A stretch of 34,955 bases of DNA from JALYTZ01 sp036559125 (GCA_036559125.1 DATBTT010000022.1:1-34955), one strand, 5' to 3'. Positions 15,366-23,605 are shown, counted from the first letter of the stretch. Made by a program: numbers and translations. The notes: a model not told the origin generated them from the letters alone.

Positions 15366-16565
15366 TTACACCCCTGCTCGTTGAGCAGGCAGGCGCCAGA
15401 CCCAGAGAATTCCCGCGCATACTTCAATTGCGGCGCACCCAAATGCAAATCGCGGCGCCCATGGCGCATCGAGCGCGTGCAAGCTGCCGAGCACGCCCGA
15501 CGTGAACGCTGGGGCGAGAATTTGCGGCGCGATTAGCGCTAAGTTCCATACGCCGAACGCGGTAGCGAGCGCATCTTTCGGCAGTATCGCGCACCCGAGC
15601 GCCCAATCCGCCGTCAGGAACGCTCCCCAACCCAGACCGGCGACGGAAACCGCAACGATCGCCCACGTAACGCCGTGCCCGAGCAGAAAACCCAACAAGC
15701 CGGCTACGAATATCGCACCGGAAATCGTGACTACGGTTCGGCGGTCGAAGCGATCGGCTGGACTTGCACACAACGCGGCACCTATCGCAGCTGCGACGAG
15801 AAAAATCAAGAATGTCACGCCACTGGTCGCGGTCGCGCTCGCACGAGCGGATGGCCCCAGCGATTGCGCTACATAGAAGAACAAGTATCCCAAAAGGGTG
15901 TAGAAGCCGACGTAGATCAGCGCGCGCGAGACGAACAAGTCGACGAAGGCTCGCGTGACGTGTAGCGGTTTCGACGCGACCGGACGCAGCGGCAACGTCC
16001 GGACGTGGGAAATCGTGGCGGCGCACGTTGCTACGAGCAACGCCACGAGCAGCGCGGCTACCGCGCGCAGATCTGCCACGAGCGACGCAACGATTGCGCC
16101 GACGGCATTCCCGATGCTCTGCAGAACGGCCATCCACGACGATGCGCTCCCCGTACGTTCGGGTGTCACGTAGTCGGGGATCACCGACTGGTACGGACCC
16201 GTGGCCACGTTCATGCCGAACTGCAAAAGCATAAATCCACCGATGAGCTGCGCGAATTGCGCGGCTCCGTAAAACCAAACGATGCCCACGACGGAAACCG
16301 CTACGCCCGCAACGTAGAATTCAGTGCGCCGGCTTCCCCGCGCGCGATGCCGGTCGGCCAGCGGTCCGACGACGACCTGCGTAATCGCCGCCACGATCGC
16401 CCCCGCCGTGGCGATTACGCCATACGACGCGATCGCGTGGGCGCCGCCGAGTTGGCTCGAACGTGCCTGTAGGGAGATGCCGAGCAGCGCTCCCCATACG
16501 GCCTGAACTCCGAACCACAGCAGCCCCAGACGCGCGGGTTTAACCGTTGGCGAGCGCATAGTCAT
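15366..16565 (-). CDS. Major facilitator superfamily transporter
   Basis: The ~399-residue integral membrane protein has about 12 hydrophobic segments. The MFS loop 2-3 signature appears as VVVGPLADRHRARGSRR near residue 65. The second half (FLIFLVAAAIGAALC, SPADRFDRRTVV) repeats the pattern. It is closest in look to sugar/proton symporter or permease groups, but the substrate cannot be named. It starts at ATG 16565 (or 16559), overlapping the nucleotidyltransferase gene by 24-26 bp; the open frame further upstream to 16841 is Arg-rich and non-membrane, so rejected. No strong ribosome-binding site, suggesting translational coupling. The 163-bp gap after it holds only a weak CCCTC/GAGGG stem. 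Confidence 0.87.
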   Translation of the reverse strand: MTMRSPTVKPARLGLLWFGVQAVWGALLGISLQARSSQLGGAHAIASYGVIATAGAIVAAITQVVVGPLADRHRARGSRRTEFYVAGVAVSVVGIVWFYGAAQFAQLIGGFMLLQFGMNVATGPYQSVIPDYVTPERTGSASSWMAVLQSIGNAVGAIVASLVADLRAVAALLVALLVATCAATISHVRTLPLRPVASKPLHVTRAFVDLFVSRALIYVGFYTLLGYLFFYVAQSLGPSARASATATSGVTFLIFLVAAAIGAALCASPADRFDRRTVVTISGAIFVAGLLGFLLGHGVTWAIVAVSVAGLGWGAFLTADWALGCAILPKDALATAFGVWNLALIAPQILAPAFTSGVLGSLHALDAPWAPRFAFGCAAIEVCAGILWVWRLPAQRAGV

Positions 16566-17283
16566 AGTCGGCCAGCGTATCGCAATCGAAGGCAAGCTCC
16601 GGCGCAGCTTCTCGAATCGCGAGCGTCGAGACGCCGAGCACGCGCAGCGCGTGATTCTCCACGCGGGCGATCGTAAGGCGCCGCATGGCAAATTCCGCAA
16701 GCAACGCAACGCCGAGAAGCCTGCCCATGCTCCAAAGGCTTTTGCGCGCGTCGAAGAATCGCGTGGCGAATGCGGCGATCTTGTGCGCCGTTCCCGGCGG
16801 AATAACAAACGCGCCGCCGTTTGTAACGCGCTCCCCCGCAAGCGTGACGCCGTGCGGCGGCGCGCCCGGGAATCGCCGGTCGTATGCGAGTGCCTCGGCG
16901 AGCGGGAGAGCCAGAGCGCCGGGCGGGACGCGACCCATGAAATCGCGCAGAGCCGGCTCGTCTACGTACGGCATGTCGCTCGTCAGATACAGCAGCGGTT
17001 CGTCGTCCGGCCACGCACCCAGAGCGGCGAGGACGTTTTCCGCGCCGGTGGATCCCTCGGGTATGAAGCGCTCCACGCGATGCGCCGCGGCGACGCGCAC
17101 TTCAGCGCCGCCGACGATCGCCACGCGAGTTGCGCCCGCAGCGCGCGCAGAGTCGATCGCACGCTCGAGCAACGTCGCGCCGCGAACGCGTGCGAGCGCT
17201 TTGACCGGCGTCCCGATCTTGCGCGCGAACGCGCCTTCCACGCGCCCACCCGCGGTAATGACCGCGTTGAACGGCACCGTCAC
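16540..17283 (-). CDS. MobA-like nucleotidyltransferase family protein
   Basis: The ~247-residue protein has the NTP-transferase Rossmann fold. The N-terminal signature is NAVITAGGRVEGAFARKIG, with Lys at TPVKAL, and LLYLTSDMPYVDEPAL carries the metal-binding Asp. The glycine loop is shorter and less canonical than in MobA or IspD, so the acceptor substrate is unclear. It starts at GTG 17283, giving a 4-bp GTGA overlap with the DUF72 stop; GTG 17277 has a better-placed GGAG and is the alternative. It is the middle gene of a DUF72-nucleotidyltransferase-MFS operon. Confidence 0.8.
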   Translation of the reverse strand: MTVPFNAVITAGGRVEGAFARKIGTPVKALARVRGATLLERAIDSARAAGATRVAIVGGAEVRVAAAHRVERFIPEGSTGAENVLAALGAWPDDEPLLYLTSDMPYVDEPALRDFMGRVPPGALALPLAEALAYDRRFPGAPPHGVTLAGERVTNGGAFVIPPGTAHKIAAFATRFFDARKSLWSMGRLLGVALLAEFAMRRLTIARVENHALRVLGVSTLAIREAAPELAFDCDTLADYDYALANG

Positions 17284-18137
17284 TCCAACCCGGGAAAGCC
17301 AGGCTGTGCCGGGGGCCGTTCCGCGGGGCGGCACACTGCGGCTGCGGCGCTTCCATAGCGCTCCTCCAGAAGTTCCGCGAACATTTCCGCGTTCTTCGCC
17401 GCGCTCCCACGCGCGTGGTTGTTGAAAAAAGCGTAGGTCGTTTCCACGGCTTCCTCTATCTCAGCGACGCGATCGGCCCATGGGACGAGTTCTTCGCGCT
17501 CGTACGTATACGCGTAGCGGGTGACGTTGTCGCCGCTCCACCACTGCGCAGCATTGCGGCCATGCAATCGAACGTATCCGATGCCGGTGGTCGCATCCGA
17601 ACTCGGAAGCATCAACGACTCTAAGCGCGGCATGTCCACATTGCACCAACCGACCCCGAGCGCGCCAAGCATGCGCAGCGTCTCCGGGCGCTGCCATTGA
17701 CGGTTGCGGAACTCCGCGACGAGAGGTAAGCCGCCGAGCGCCGCTGCGACCCCCGCAAGATACTCCTGCGTTCGTTCGCTTGGCTTGAATCCGTTGGGAA
17801 ATTGCATTAGCACCGCACCGAGCTTGCGCGCGTCGATCAGCGTTTCCAGACTATCTCGAAAGAGCTCCGCGTCGGGATGCACTGCGCAGAGCAGTTCTGG
17901 GGGTGGATGCGTCAACGTCGCGGGCACTTTGAAGCAAAAGCGGAAGTTCGCCGGAGTTCGCGCAGCCATCGCTGCGGTGGTCTTTTTCGACGGAACGCCG
18001 TAATAGCTCGCGTCGATTTCCACGGCGGCGAAATGCCGGGCGTAGTAACCCAGCATCTCCGTCGTTTTAATCGTTCCGGGATAGAAGGGGCCTATCCAGT
18101 CCTTGTACGCGTATCCGCACGTCCCGACGTAGATCAC
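17280..18137 (-). CDS. DUF72 family protein (YecE-like)
   Basis: The 285-residue TIM-barrel-like protein of the DUF72/YecE family starts VIYVGTCGYAYKDWIGPFYP, then EIDASYYGVPS, FRFCFKVPATLTHPP and YVRLHGRNA, all family hallmarks, ending with YAFFNNHARGSAAKNA. Its biochemical role is unknown. The start is taken as GTG 18137 because GAGGTG lies ~7 nt upstream and the family N-terminus begins there; an upstream TTG (18176) abuts the rpsM terminator. Only ~40 bp separate it from that terminator, so its own promoter is hard to place. Confidence 0.85.
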   Translation of the reverse strand: MIYVGTCGYAYKDWIGPFYPGTIKTTEMLGYYARHFAAVEIDASYYGVPSKKTTAAMAARTPANFRFCFKVPATLTHPPPELLCAVHPDAELFRDSLETLIDARKLGAVLMQFPNGFKPSERTQEYLAGVAAALGGLPLVAEFRNRQWQRPETLRMLGALGVGWCNVDMPRLESLMLPSSDATTGIGYVRLHGRNAAQWWSGDNVTRYAYTYEREELVPWADRVAEIEEAVETTYAFFNNHARGSAAKNAEMFAELLEERYGSAAAAVCRPAERPPAQPGFPGLE

Positions 18138-18177
18138 GCAGCGCACCTCATCGGCGCCCGGTTCTTCGTCGAGCAAG

Positions 18178-18213
18178 AAAAAGCCCCGGCGCGCGGCGCC
18201 GGGGGCTGTTTTT
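18178..18213. terminator. Strong (bidirectional) intrinsic terminator after rpsM
   Basis: GCCCCGGCGC and GCGCCGGGGGC form an almost perfect 10-11-bp GC stem around GCG, flanked by AAAAA on the left and TTTTT on the right. It therefore reads as a rho-independent terminator on both strands. On the minus strand it lies 20 bp past the rpsM stop and should end the main ribosomal-protein transcript there. Confidence 0.85.
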
Positions 18214-18232
18214 CGATACGCGCGAGAGCGTC

Positions 18233-18619
18233 CTACTTCTTGGTAGCGGTCTTTTTCTTGTTGCCGACGGTCTTCTTGGGACCTTTGCGCGTGCGCGCGT
18301 TGGTCTTGGTGCGCTGCCCGCGCACCGGCAGGCCGCGACGATGGCGGATCCCGCGATAACAGCCGATGTCCGAAAGACGCTTGATGTGACCCGAAACTTC
18401 GCGGCGAAGGTCGCCTTCGAGCTTGACTTGCAACGTGTCGATCGCATCGCGCAGGCGCTTCTCATCGTCCTCGGTCATGTCTTTGACGCGAAGATCGGGG
18501 CTAATGCCCGCTTGATCGAGAATGCGCTGGGCGGTCTTCGGACCCACGCCGTAGATGTAGGTCAGTGCGATCTCGGCGCGCTTCTCGCGAGGAAGATCGA
18601 TACCGGAAATACGAGCCAT
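18233..18619 (-). CDS. rpsM: 30S ribosomal protein S13
   Basis: The 128-residue protein of the small-subunit head contacts 23S helix 38 and S19. It starts MARISGIDLPREKRAEIAL, has the helix-hairpin-helix-like GVGPKTAQRILDQAGI and the GCYRGIRHRRGLPVRGQRTK signature, and ends in a Lys/Thr-rich tail. The start is ATG at 18619; upstream open sequence overlaps rpmJ. It is normally followed by rpsK; here a strong terminator and four unrelated genes come next. Confidence 0.97.
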   Translation of the reverse strand: MARISGIDLPREKRAEIALTYIYGVGPKTAQRILDQAGISPDLRVKDMTEDDEKRLRDAIDTLQVKLEGDLRREVSGHIKRLSDIGCYRGIRHRRGLPVRGQRTKTNARTRKGPKKTVGNKKKTATKK

Positions 18620-18639
18620 CTTTAACTTTCCTTTTATCC

Positions 18640-18756
18640 TTATCCCTGCACTTGTTTGTGCTTGGGGTTGACGTCGCAAATCACGCGCACTTTTCCTTCG
18701 CGGCGAATGATCTTGCACTTCTCACAGATACGTTTTACCGAAGGTCTGACTTTCAT
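18640..18756 (-). CDS. rpmJ: 50S ribosomal protein L36
   Basis: This 38-residue gene begins MKVRPSVKRICEKCKIIRRE and ends with an NPKHKQVQG tail. It is the zinc form of L36 with C11, C14, C27 and a His in PKHK. ATG is at 18756 and TAA at 18640-18642, in the expected place just upstream of rpsM. infA, usually immediately upstream, is absent: only 29 bp separate rpmJ from map. Confidence 0.96.
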   Translation of the reverse strand: MKVRPSVKRICEKCKIIRREGKVRVICDVNPKHKQVQG

Positions 18757-18785
18757 GTTCGCTCTCTCTTATCGGGTTGACCGGC

Positions 18786-19589
18786 TTACGCGGCCATTTC
18801 TTCTTTGGGACGATATTTTTCGACGTCGGGATGCTCTCCGATATCGCGCAGAGTCAAGATTTTCGGGCCGTCGTCGGTAACGGCAATGGTGTGCTCGAAG
18901 TGCGCTGCGAGTTTACCATCTGCCGTAACAACTGTCCAGCCGTCCTCCAGGGTTTCGACCTTATACGCGCCCTCGGTGATCATCGGCTCGATGGCCAGCA
19001 CCAGCCCGGCTCGCAACTCGATCCCCGACCCCGCGCGGCCGTAGTTGGGAACTTGGGGCTCCTCGTGCATCTTCGTTCCGACGCCGTGCCCGACCAACTC
19101 GCGAACCACGCCGAAACCGTGTCCCTCGGCATGACGTGCAACCGCGGCACCGATATCGCCTAGATGCTTGCCCTTGTGCATCTGCGCGATGCCGAACATC
19201 AGGCTCTCTTGCGTGACCTCGAGCAGGCGCCGGGCTTGCTGGGAGATAGTCCCGATCGCAATCGTCACGGCGCTGTCGCTGACGTAGCCCTCGAAGGTCG
19301 TCCCGATGTCGATCGAGAGCAGATCGCCGTCTTCGAGCACCCGGTCGCCCGGGATGCCATGCACGACCTCGTCGTTGACCGACGCGCATATCGACGCCGG
19401 ATAGTCGTAGTAGCCTTTAAACGTCGGAATGCCGCCGAGTTCGCGGATGCCGCGCTCGGCCATCTCGTCGAGCTGGCGCGTCGTCATGCCCGCTTTGGCC
19501 ACGCGCATGAGATCGCCCAGCACTTTGGCCGTGATCTTGCCGCTGCGGCGCATCGTGTCGATCTCGCGCGCCGATTTGATCGTAATCAT
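18786..19589 (-). CDS. map: Type I methionine aminopeptidase
   Basis: The 267-residue pita-bread metalloenzyme removes the initiator methionine. All five metal ligands are visible: D94 (SIDIGTTF), D105 (VSDSAVTI), H168 (VGHGVG), E201 (AIEPMI) and E232 (FEHTIAVT). The substrate-site His is in DEVVHGIPG (H77). ATG at 19589 overlaps the adk stop by 4 bp (ATGA). The secY-adk-map order is the usual one. Confidence 0.97.
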   Translation of the reverse strand: MITIKSAREIDTMRRSGKITAKVLGDLMRVAKAGMTTRQLDEMAERGIRELGGIPTFKGYYDYPASICASVNDEVVHGIPGDRVLEDGDLLSIDIGTTFEGYVSDSAVTIAIGTISQQARRLLEVTQESLMFGIAQMHKGKHLGDIGAAVARHAEGHGFGVVRELVGHGVGTKMHEEPQVPNYGRAGSGIELRAGLVLAIEPMITEGAYKVETLEDGWTVVTADGKLAAHFEHTIAVTDDGPKILTLRDIGEHPDVEKYRPKEEMAA

Positions 19590-20239
19590 CGCGCGCTCAC
19601 CGCGCCGACTTTTTCGAGGATCTCGCGCGTGACCGCATCGATCGGGGCGAGCCCGTCGACTTCGATGAGCTTGCCGGTCGCTCGATAGTATTCGACCAGC
19701 GGCTTGGTCTGCGCTTCGTACACGTCCAAGCGTTTCGCAACGGTTTGGGGTTTGTCGTCTTCGCGTTGGACCAGGGGTCCGCCGTCGTCGTCACAATGAC
19801 CGGCCGTTTTCGACGGCACGGTAATGGTGTTGTAGACCTTACCCGTGCGAGGATTGGTCCAGCGCGCCGTCAAGCGCGTCATCAGCGTGTCGCGATCCGC
19901 ATTGAAGAGCACGACGGCGTCGAGCGTGAGCCCGGTGCGCGCCAGCAACTCGTCGAAGGCTTGCGCCTGCGCTACGGTCCGCGGGAAACCGTCCATGATG
20001 AAGCCGTTCGCGACTTGGCTCACGAGCGCGCCTTCGATCATCTTGACGATCAATTCGTCCGGCACGAGCTCTCCGCGCTGCATATAGCCTTCGGCCTGCC
20101 GCCCGAGCTCGGTGCCCGCGCCGCGATTCTCGCGCAGAATGTCCCCCGTGGAGATTTGGCGCACGTTGAACTTCGACTCGAGAATATGGGCCTGCGTGCC
20201 TTTGCCCGCACCCGGTGGCCCGAGAAATACCAAACGCAT
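19586..20239 (-). CDS. adk: Adenylate kinase
   Basis: The 217-residue P-loop kinase interconverts ATP+AMP and 2 ADP. The Walker A is GPPGAGKGTQ (7-16), the AMP-site segments are STGDILRE and GFIMDGFPRT, and it has the long-form LID. The LID is unusual: the first Cys pair of the zinc type is replaced by TNPR, and the second keeps one Cys (GHCDDDGG), so four-Cys zinc binding should be lost. ATG at 20239 overlaps the secY stop by one base. Confidence 0.96.
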   Translation of the reverse strand: MRLVFLGPPGAGKGTQAHILESKFNVRQISTGDILRENRGAGTELGRQAEGYMQRGELVPDELIVKMIEGALVSQVANGFIMDGFPRTVAQAQAFDELLARTGLTLDAVVLFNADRDTLMTRLTARWTNPRTGKVYNTITVPSKTAGHCDDDGGPLVQREDDKPQTVAKRLDVYEAQTKPLVEYYRATGKLIEVDGLAPIDAVTREILEKVGAVSAR

Positions 20240-21531
20240 CAGCGCTTCATGAACCCGCGATAGTCGCGCATAGCAAGACGCGCCTCGATCTGCGTGATGG
20301 TGTCGAGAGCGACGCCGACGACGATTAGGAGCGAGGTCGAGCCCAAGTAAAACGTCGTGACCGAGAGTCCGCGTTGCAACATGCCCGGAACGACCGCGAG
20401 CAGGCCGAGATAGATCGCGGCGGCCGTCGTTATGCGCAGCAGGATGCGATTGATATAATCCACGGTCGGCTGGCCGGGACGGATGCCCGGGATGAACGAA
20501 CCGCTCTTTTTCAAGTTGTCCGCGATGTCTTTTGTGTTCACGACGATGGCGCTGTAGAAGAACGTGAACACGACGACGAGGACGAAGTACACGACGTTGT
20601 AGAGCAGCGAATTGGGACTGAAGTAGGCCGCGAGCCAAGTCGATACGGCACCGAGCGGGCCGGCGCCGTTGCTGCCGTGGAACCACGACAGCGCCTGCTG
20701 CGGCAACAGCAAGAGCGAAATCGCGAAAATGATCGAAATGACGCCGGCGTTGTTGAGACGCAGCGGAATATACGTCGACCGGCCGGCGAACATCTTGCGG
20801 CCCACGACCCGGCGCGCTTGCTGCACGGGAACGCGGCGCTGGCCCTGATACAGGAAGACGATCGAGATGATCACCGCGATCGCGATGACGATGTACAGGA
20901 CGATGTTGACCAAGCTCTCGCCGCCCTTGGACGTCGACTGGAATGTTTGGGCGACGTACTGCGGGTAGCGCAACACGATGCCGATGAAGATGATCAGGGA
21001 TATCCCGTTGCCGATGCCCTTGTCGGTGATCTGCTCGCCGAGCCACATCAGGAACATCGTTCCCGCGACCATGATGAGAACGGCGAAGATGAGGTACCAC
21101 GTGCTGTTATCGTAAAAGACGTGATACGCATGCATCAGATTCGCCATGAAGAACGCCTGCAGCGTGGCGAGCACGATCGTCAACCAGCGCGTGTATTGGC
21201 TGATCTTCTTGCGGCCTTCCTCGCCGCCTTTCTTCGCGAGTTCTTCGAGCTGCGGCAGCACGACGGTCATCAGCTGCATGATGATCGACGCGTTGATGTA
21301 GGGCGTGATTCCCATCGCGATTACGGAGAGCTTCTGCAGCGCGCCGCCGGACAAGAATCCCAGCAAGTTATAGAACGCGCCGCCCGAAAGCACTTTTTGC
21401 CAGTTCGCCTCGTTCACGTTGGGAAGTTGCACGTGAATCATGAAGACGAAGAGTGCGAACGCGCCTAAGACGAACAAGACCCGCTTGCGGATCTCGGGAA
21501 CGAGCAATGCCGCGCGAAGATTGTTGAGCAA
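20239..21531 (-). CDS. secY: Preprotein translocase subunit SecY
   Basis: The 430-residue protein is the Sec channel core, with about ten transmembrane helices, the plug region near GGALQKLSVIAMGITPYINA, and the cytoplasmic loop GQRRVPVQQARRVVGRK that contacts SecA and the ribosome. The start is TTG at 21531 (MLNNLRAALLVPEIRKRVLF), which matches the family N-terminus, one nucleotide after the rplO stop. No strong ribosome-binding site, so coupling to rplO is likely. Confidence 0.97.
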   Translation of the reverse strand: MLNNLRAALLVPEIRKRVLFVLGAFALFVFMIHVQLPNVNEANWQKVLSGGAFYNLLGFLSGGALQKLSVIAMGITPYINASIIMQLMTVVLPQLEELAKKGGEEGRKKISQYTRWLTIVLATLQAFFMANLMHAYHVFYDNSTWYLIFAVLIMVAGTMFLMWLGEQITDKGIGNGISLIIFIGIVLRYPQYVAQTFQSTSKGGESLVNIVLYIVIAIAVIISIVFLYQGQRRVPVQQARRVVGRKMFAGRSTYIPLRLNNAGVISIIFAISLLLLPQQALSWFHGSNGAGPLGAVSTWLAAYFSPNSLLYNVVYFVLVVVFTFFYSAIVVNTKDIADNLKKSGSFIPGIRPGQPTVDYINRILLRITTAAAIYLGLLAVVPGMLQRGLSVTTFYLGSTSLLIVVGVALDTITQIEARLAMRDYRGFMKR

Positions 21532-21532
21532 A

Positions 21533-22156
21533 CTACTGTGCCTGCTCTGCGTCTTCGATGGTTGCGCCGGCCGCCTTCAACGCATCTTTGGCGCTGTTCG
21601 AAAACAACACGTCGCGAAAGCGCAGGCCGGTGGGAAGGGTTTTGCCGGTCTTGCTGCCGCCCAGAATTTTCACCCCGTCGCGCAGGAGCTTGAGCTTCTT
21701 GGCGACCTTCAGCGTTTCGGGCGTAACTTCTACCGATGCGTCCCAATCGGCGAGGTCGTGCAAATTGATCACGGTGAGTTCGCTGCGGAAGTGACCGATG
21801 TCGCGAGCCTTCTGCGAATATCCCCGGCGATGCGGCAGGCGACGCGCCCACGGCGTTTGTCCGCCTTCGAAAGCTGGGCCCTTGCCACCGCCGGATCGCA
21901 CGGTCTGACCCTTGCCGCCTTCGCCGCCGGTCTTGACCATGCCCGAACCGTGTCCGCGACCGACGCGCGTGCGCTTGGGCCAACTGCCCTTCGACGGTTT
22001 TAACCCGCCGAGGGTCATCGCCGAGTCGCCAACCGTCGCGAGATGCGCGGCGGCGACCGCTTTTTTAGCAACCGCGGGCTTTGCGGTTTTCTTGCGTGCG
22101 GCGGCCTTCGTGCTGGACTTTGCTCTAGCCGGCGCTTTTTTCTTTGCTTCTGCCAT
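21533..22156 (-). CDS. rplO: 50S ribosomal protein L15 with basic N-terminal extension
   Basis: The 207-residue protein contains the L15 core from about residue 47 (MTLGGLKPSKGSWPKRTRVG, GRGHGSGMVKTGGEGGKGQ, then the C-terminal beta domain). The first ~46 residues are a Lys/Ala-rich extension, AKKKAPARAKSSTKAAARKK-like, absent from typical L15 (about 145-150 residues). ATG 22156 fits operon spacing (20 bp after rpsE); an internal ATG at 22018 would give a normal-length protein but lacks a ribosome-binding site. rpmD (L30), usually between rpsE and rplO, is missing. Confidence 0.95.
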   Translation of the reverse strand: MAEAKKKAPARAKSSTKAAARKKTAKPAVAKKAVAAAHLATVGDSAMTLGGLKPSKGSWPKRTRVGRGHGSGMVKTGGEGGKGQTVRSGGGKGPAFEGGQTPWARRLPHRRGYSQKARDIGHFRSELTVINLHDLADWDASVEVTPETLKVAKKLKLLRDGVKILGGSKTGKTLPTGLRFRDVLFSNSAKDALKAAGATIEDAEQAQ

Positions 22157-22176
22157 TACGTTCTTTCGTTGAGGAG

Positions 22177-22686
22177 TTAGGCTGCGAAGATTTCGGCAAC
22201 GGTCTTGCCGCGCGAGGCGGCTACTTGCTCTGCGGTGCGCAGCGAGCGCAGCGCTTCGACCGTCGCCAAAACGACGTTGATGGGGTTGCTCGTACCGAGC
22301 GATTTGGTAACGATGTCGTGGATGCCGGCAAGTTCGAGCACCGCGCGCATTGCGCCGCCGGCGATAACGCCGGTACCGGCCTTGGCCGGCTTGAGCAGCA
22401 CGCGCGCCGCACCGACCACGTGGTTGACCTGGTGCGGAATGCTCTTCTCGACCATCGGCACGGTGACGAGATTTTTCTTTGCCGCTTCGACGGCTTTGCG
22501 GATCGCTTCGGGAACTTCGCCCGCCTTTCCGATGGCAAATCCCACTTTGCCTTTGCGGTCGCCGACGACGACGAGCGCGCTAAAGCTGAAGCGCTTACCG
22601 CCCTTGACGACCTTCGCTACGCGATTGACGCGCACGACGGTCTCTTCGAATCCACTGTTGTCGCGATCGCGACCACGATAATTCAT
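22177..22686 (-). CDS. rpsE: 30S ribosomal protein S5
   Basis: The 169-residue protein has an N-terminal dsRNA-binding-like domain (VNRVAKVVKGGKRFSFSALV, GDRKGKVGFAIGKAGEVPEA) and a C-terminal domain (GARVLLKPAKAGTGVIAGG, RAVLELAGIHDI). S5 helps form the mRNA entry site and affects decoding fidelity. ATG at 22686 overlaps the rplR stop by one base. Confidence 0.98.
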   Translation of the reverse strand: MNYRGRDRDNSGFEETVVRVNRVAKVVKGGKRFSFSALVVVGDRKGKVGFAIGKAGEVPEAIRKAVEAAKKNLVTVPMVEKSIPHQVNHVVGAARVLLKPAKAGTGVIAGGAMRAVLELAGIHDIVTKSLGTSNPINVVLATVEALRSLRTAEQVAASRGKTVAEIFAA

Positions 22687-23051
22687 TAGAACTCCAACCC
22701 CGCTTCACGAGCGGCATCCGCTAGCGCTTTGACGCGCCCATGATATTTCACACCACCCCGGTCGAATACGACCGCCGTGATGCCGGCTTGTTTGGCTTTG
22801 GCCGCGATGGCTTGTCCGATCTTCGCGGCGGCCGCGATATTGGTCATCGAAGCCAATCCGTCGGCAAGATCTTTCTCCCGCGTAGAAGCTGCAACGAGCG
22901 TGTGCCCTTTGGCATCGTCGACGACCGTCGCGTAGATGTGATGCAGCGAACGTCGAACCAGCAGGCGCGGGCGCTCGGCACTTCCGATGAGCTTGCGACG
23001 CAGGCGCCTGTGGCGCTTCTGACGCGAGATGTCCTTGGAAACGTGCGCCAT
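22686..23051 (-). CDS. rplR: 50S ribosomal protein L18
   Basis: The 121-residue 5S-rRNA-binding protein shows RPRLLVRRSLHHIYATVVDD, LVAASTREKD and the C-terminal FDRGGVKYHGRVKALADAAR signature. ATG at 23051 overlaps the rplF stop by one base. It sits in standard order in the spc segment. Confidence 0.98.
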   Translation of the reverse strand: MAHVSKDISRQKRHRRLRRKLIGSAERPRLLVRRSLHHIYATVVDDAKGHTLVAASTREKDLADGLASMTNIAAAAKIGQAIAAKAKQAGITAVVFDRGGVKYHGRVKALADAAREAGLEF

Positions 23052-23599
23052 TATTTCTTGCCTGCCTTTCCAGCCTTACCGAGTTTCTTGCGCACGACTT
23101 CGCCCTCGTAACGCACGCCTTTGCCCTTATAGGGCTCCGGCGGCCGCAGCGAACGAATCTCCGCGGCGACTTGGCCGACTTGCTGTTTGTCGATGCCGTC
23201 CACGTGAATCTTGTTCGTGCCCTCGACCGAGAGCGTGATGCCTTGCGGCGGCTCGAAGCTGACCGGGTGCGAATAGCCAAGGGTCAAGTTGACTTTTTCG
23301 CCCGACTTGGCCGCGCGGTATCCGACGCCCTGAATCTCCAAGCTCTTGCGAAAGCCTTTGCTGACGCCTTCGACCATGTTGTTGATCAACGTGCGAGTGA
23401 GACCGTGTGCGGAACGATGTTCCTTAGCCTCGCCCTTTCGCTCGACGACGACCTGGCCGTCTTCGAGTTTTACGCTGACGTAGTGAAGCAGCGACTGACG
23501 CAACTCGCCCTTGGGACCTTTTACGTGGACTTCGCCGTCGGCGAGATTCACGTTGACGCCGTTGGGAACGGCTACTGGAAGTTTACCAATTCTAGACAT
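23051..23599 (-). CDS. rplF: 50S ribosomal protein L6
   Basis: The 182-residue protein begins MSRIGKLPVAVPNGVNVNL and has two L6 domains, with the C-terminal signature PEPYKGKGVRYEGEVVRKK followed by a short basic tail. L6 sits near the factor-binding site of the large subunit. The start is ATG at 23599, 6 bp after the rpsH stop. Confidence 0.98.
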   Translation of the reverse strand: MSRIGKLPVAVPNGVNVNLADGEVHVKGPKGELRQSLLHYVSVKLEDGQVVVERKGEAKEHRSAHGLTRTLINNMVEGVSKGFRKSLEIQGVGYRAAKSGEKVNLTLGYSHPVSFEPPQGITLSVEGTNKIHVDGIDKQQVGQVAAEIRSLRPPEPYKGKGVRYEGEVVRKKLGKAGKAGKK

Positions 23600-23605
23600 C
23601 TTCGA

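Noticed and set aside
13471..18232. Mobile element carrying the inserted genes
   Set aside because: No transposase, integrase, terminal inverted repeats or target duplication seen; the palindrome at 13686-13729 has no partner at the other edge.
20240..21100. N-terminal extension of adk into secY
   Set aside because: The frame is open but overlaps secY; the kinase family starts at MRLVFLGPPGAGKGT.
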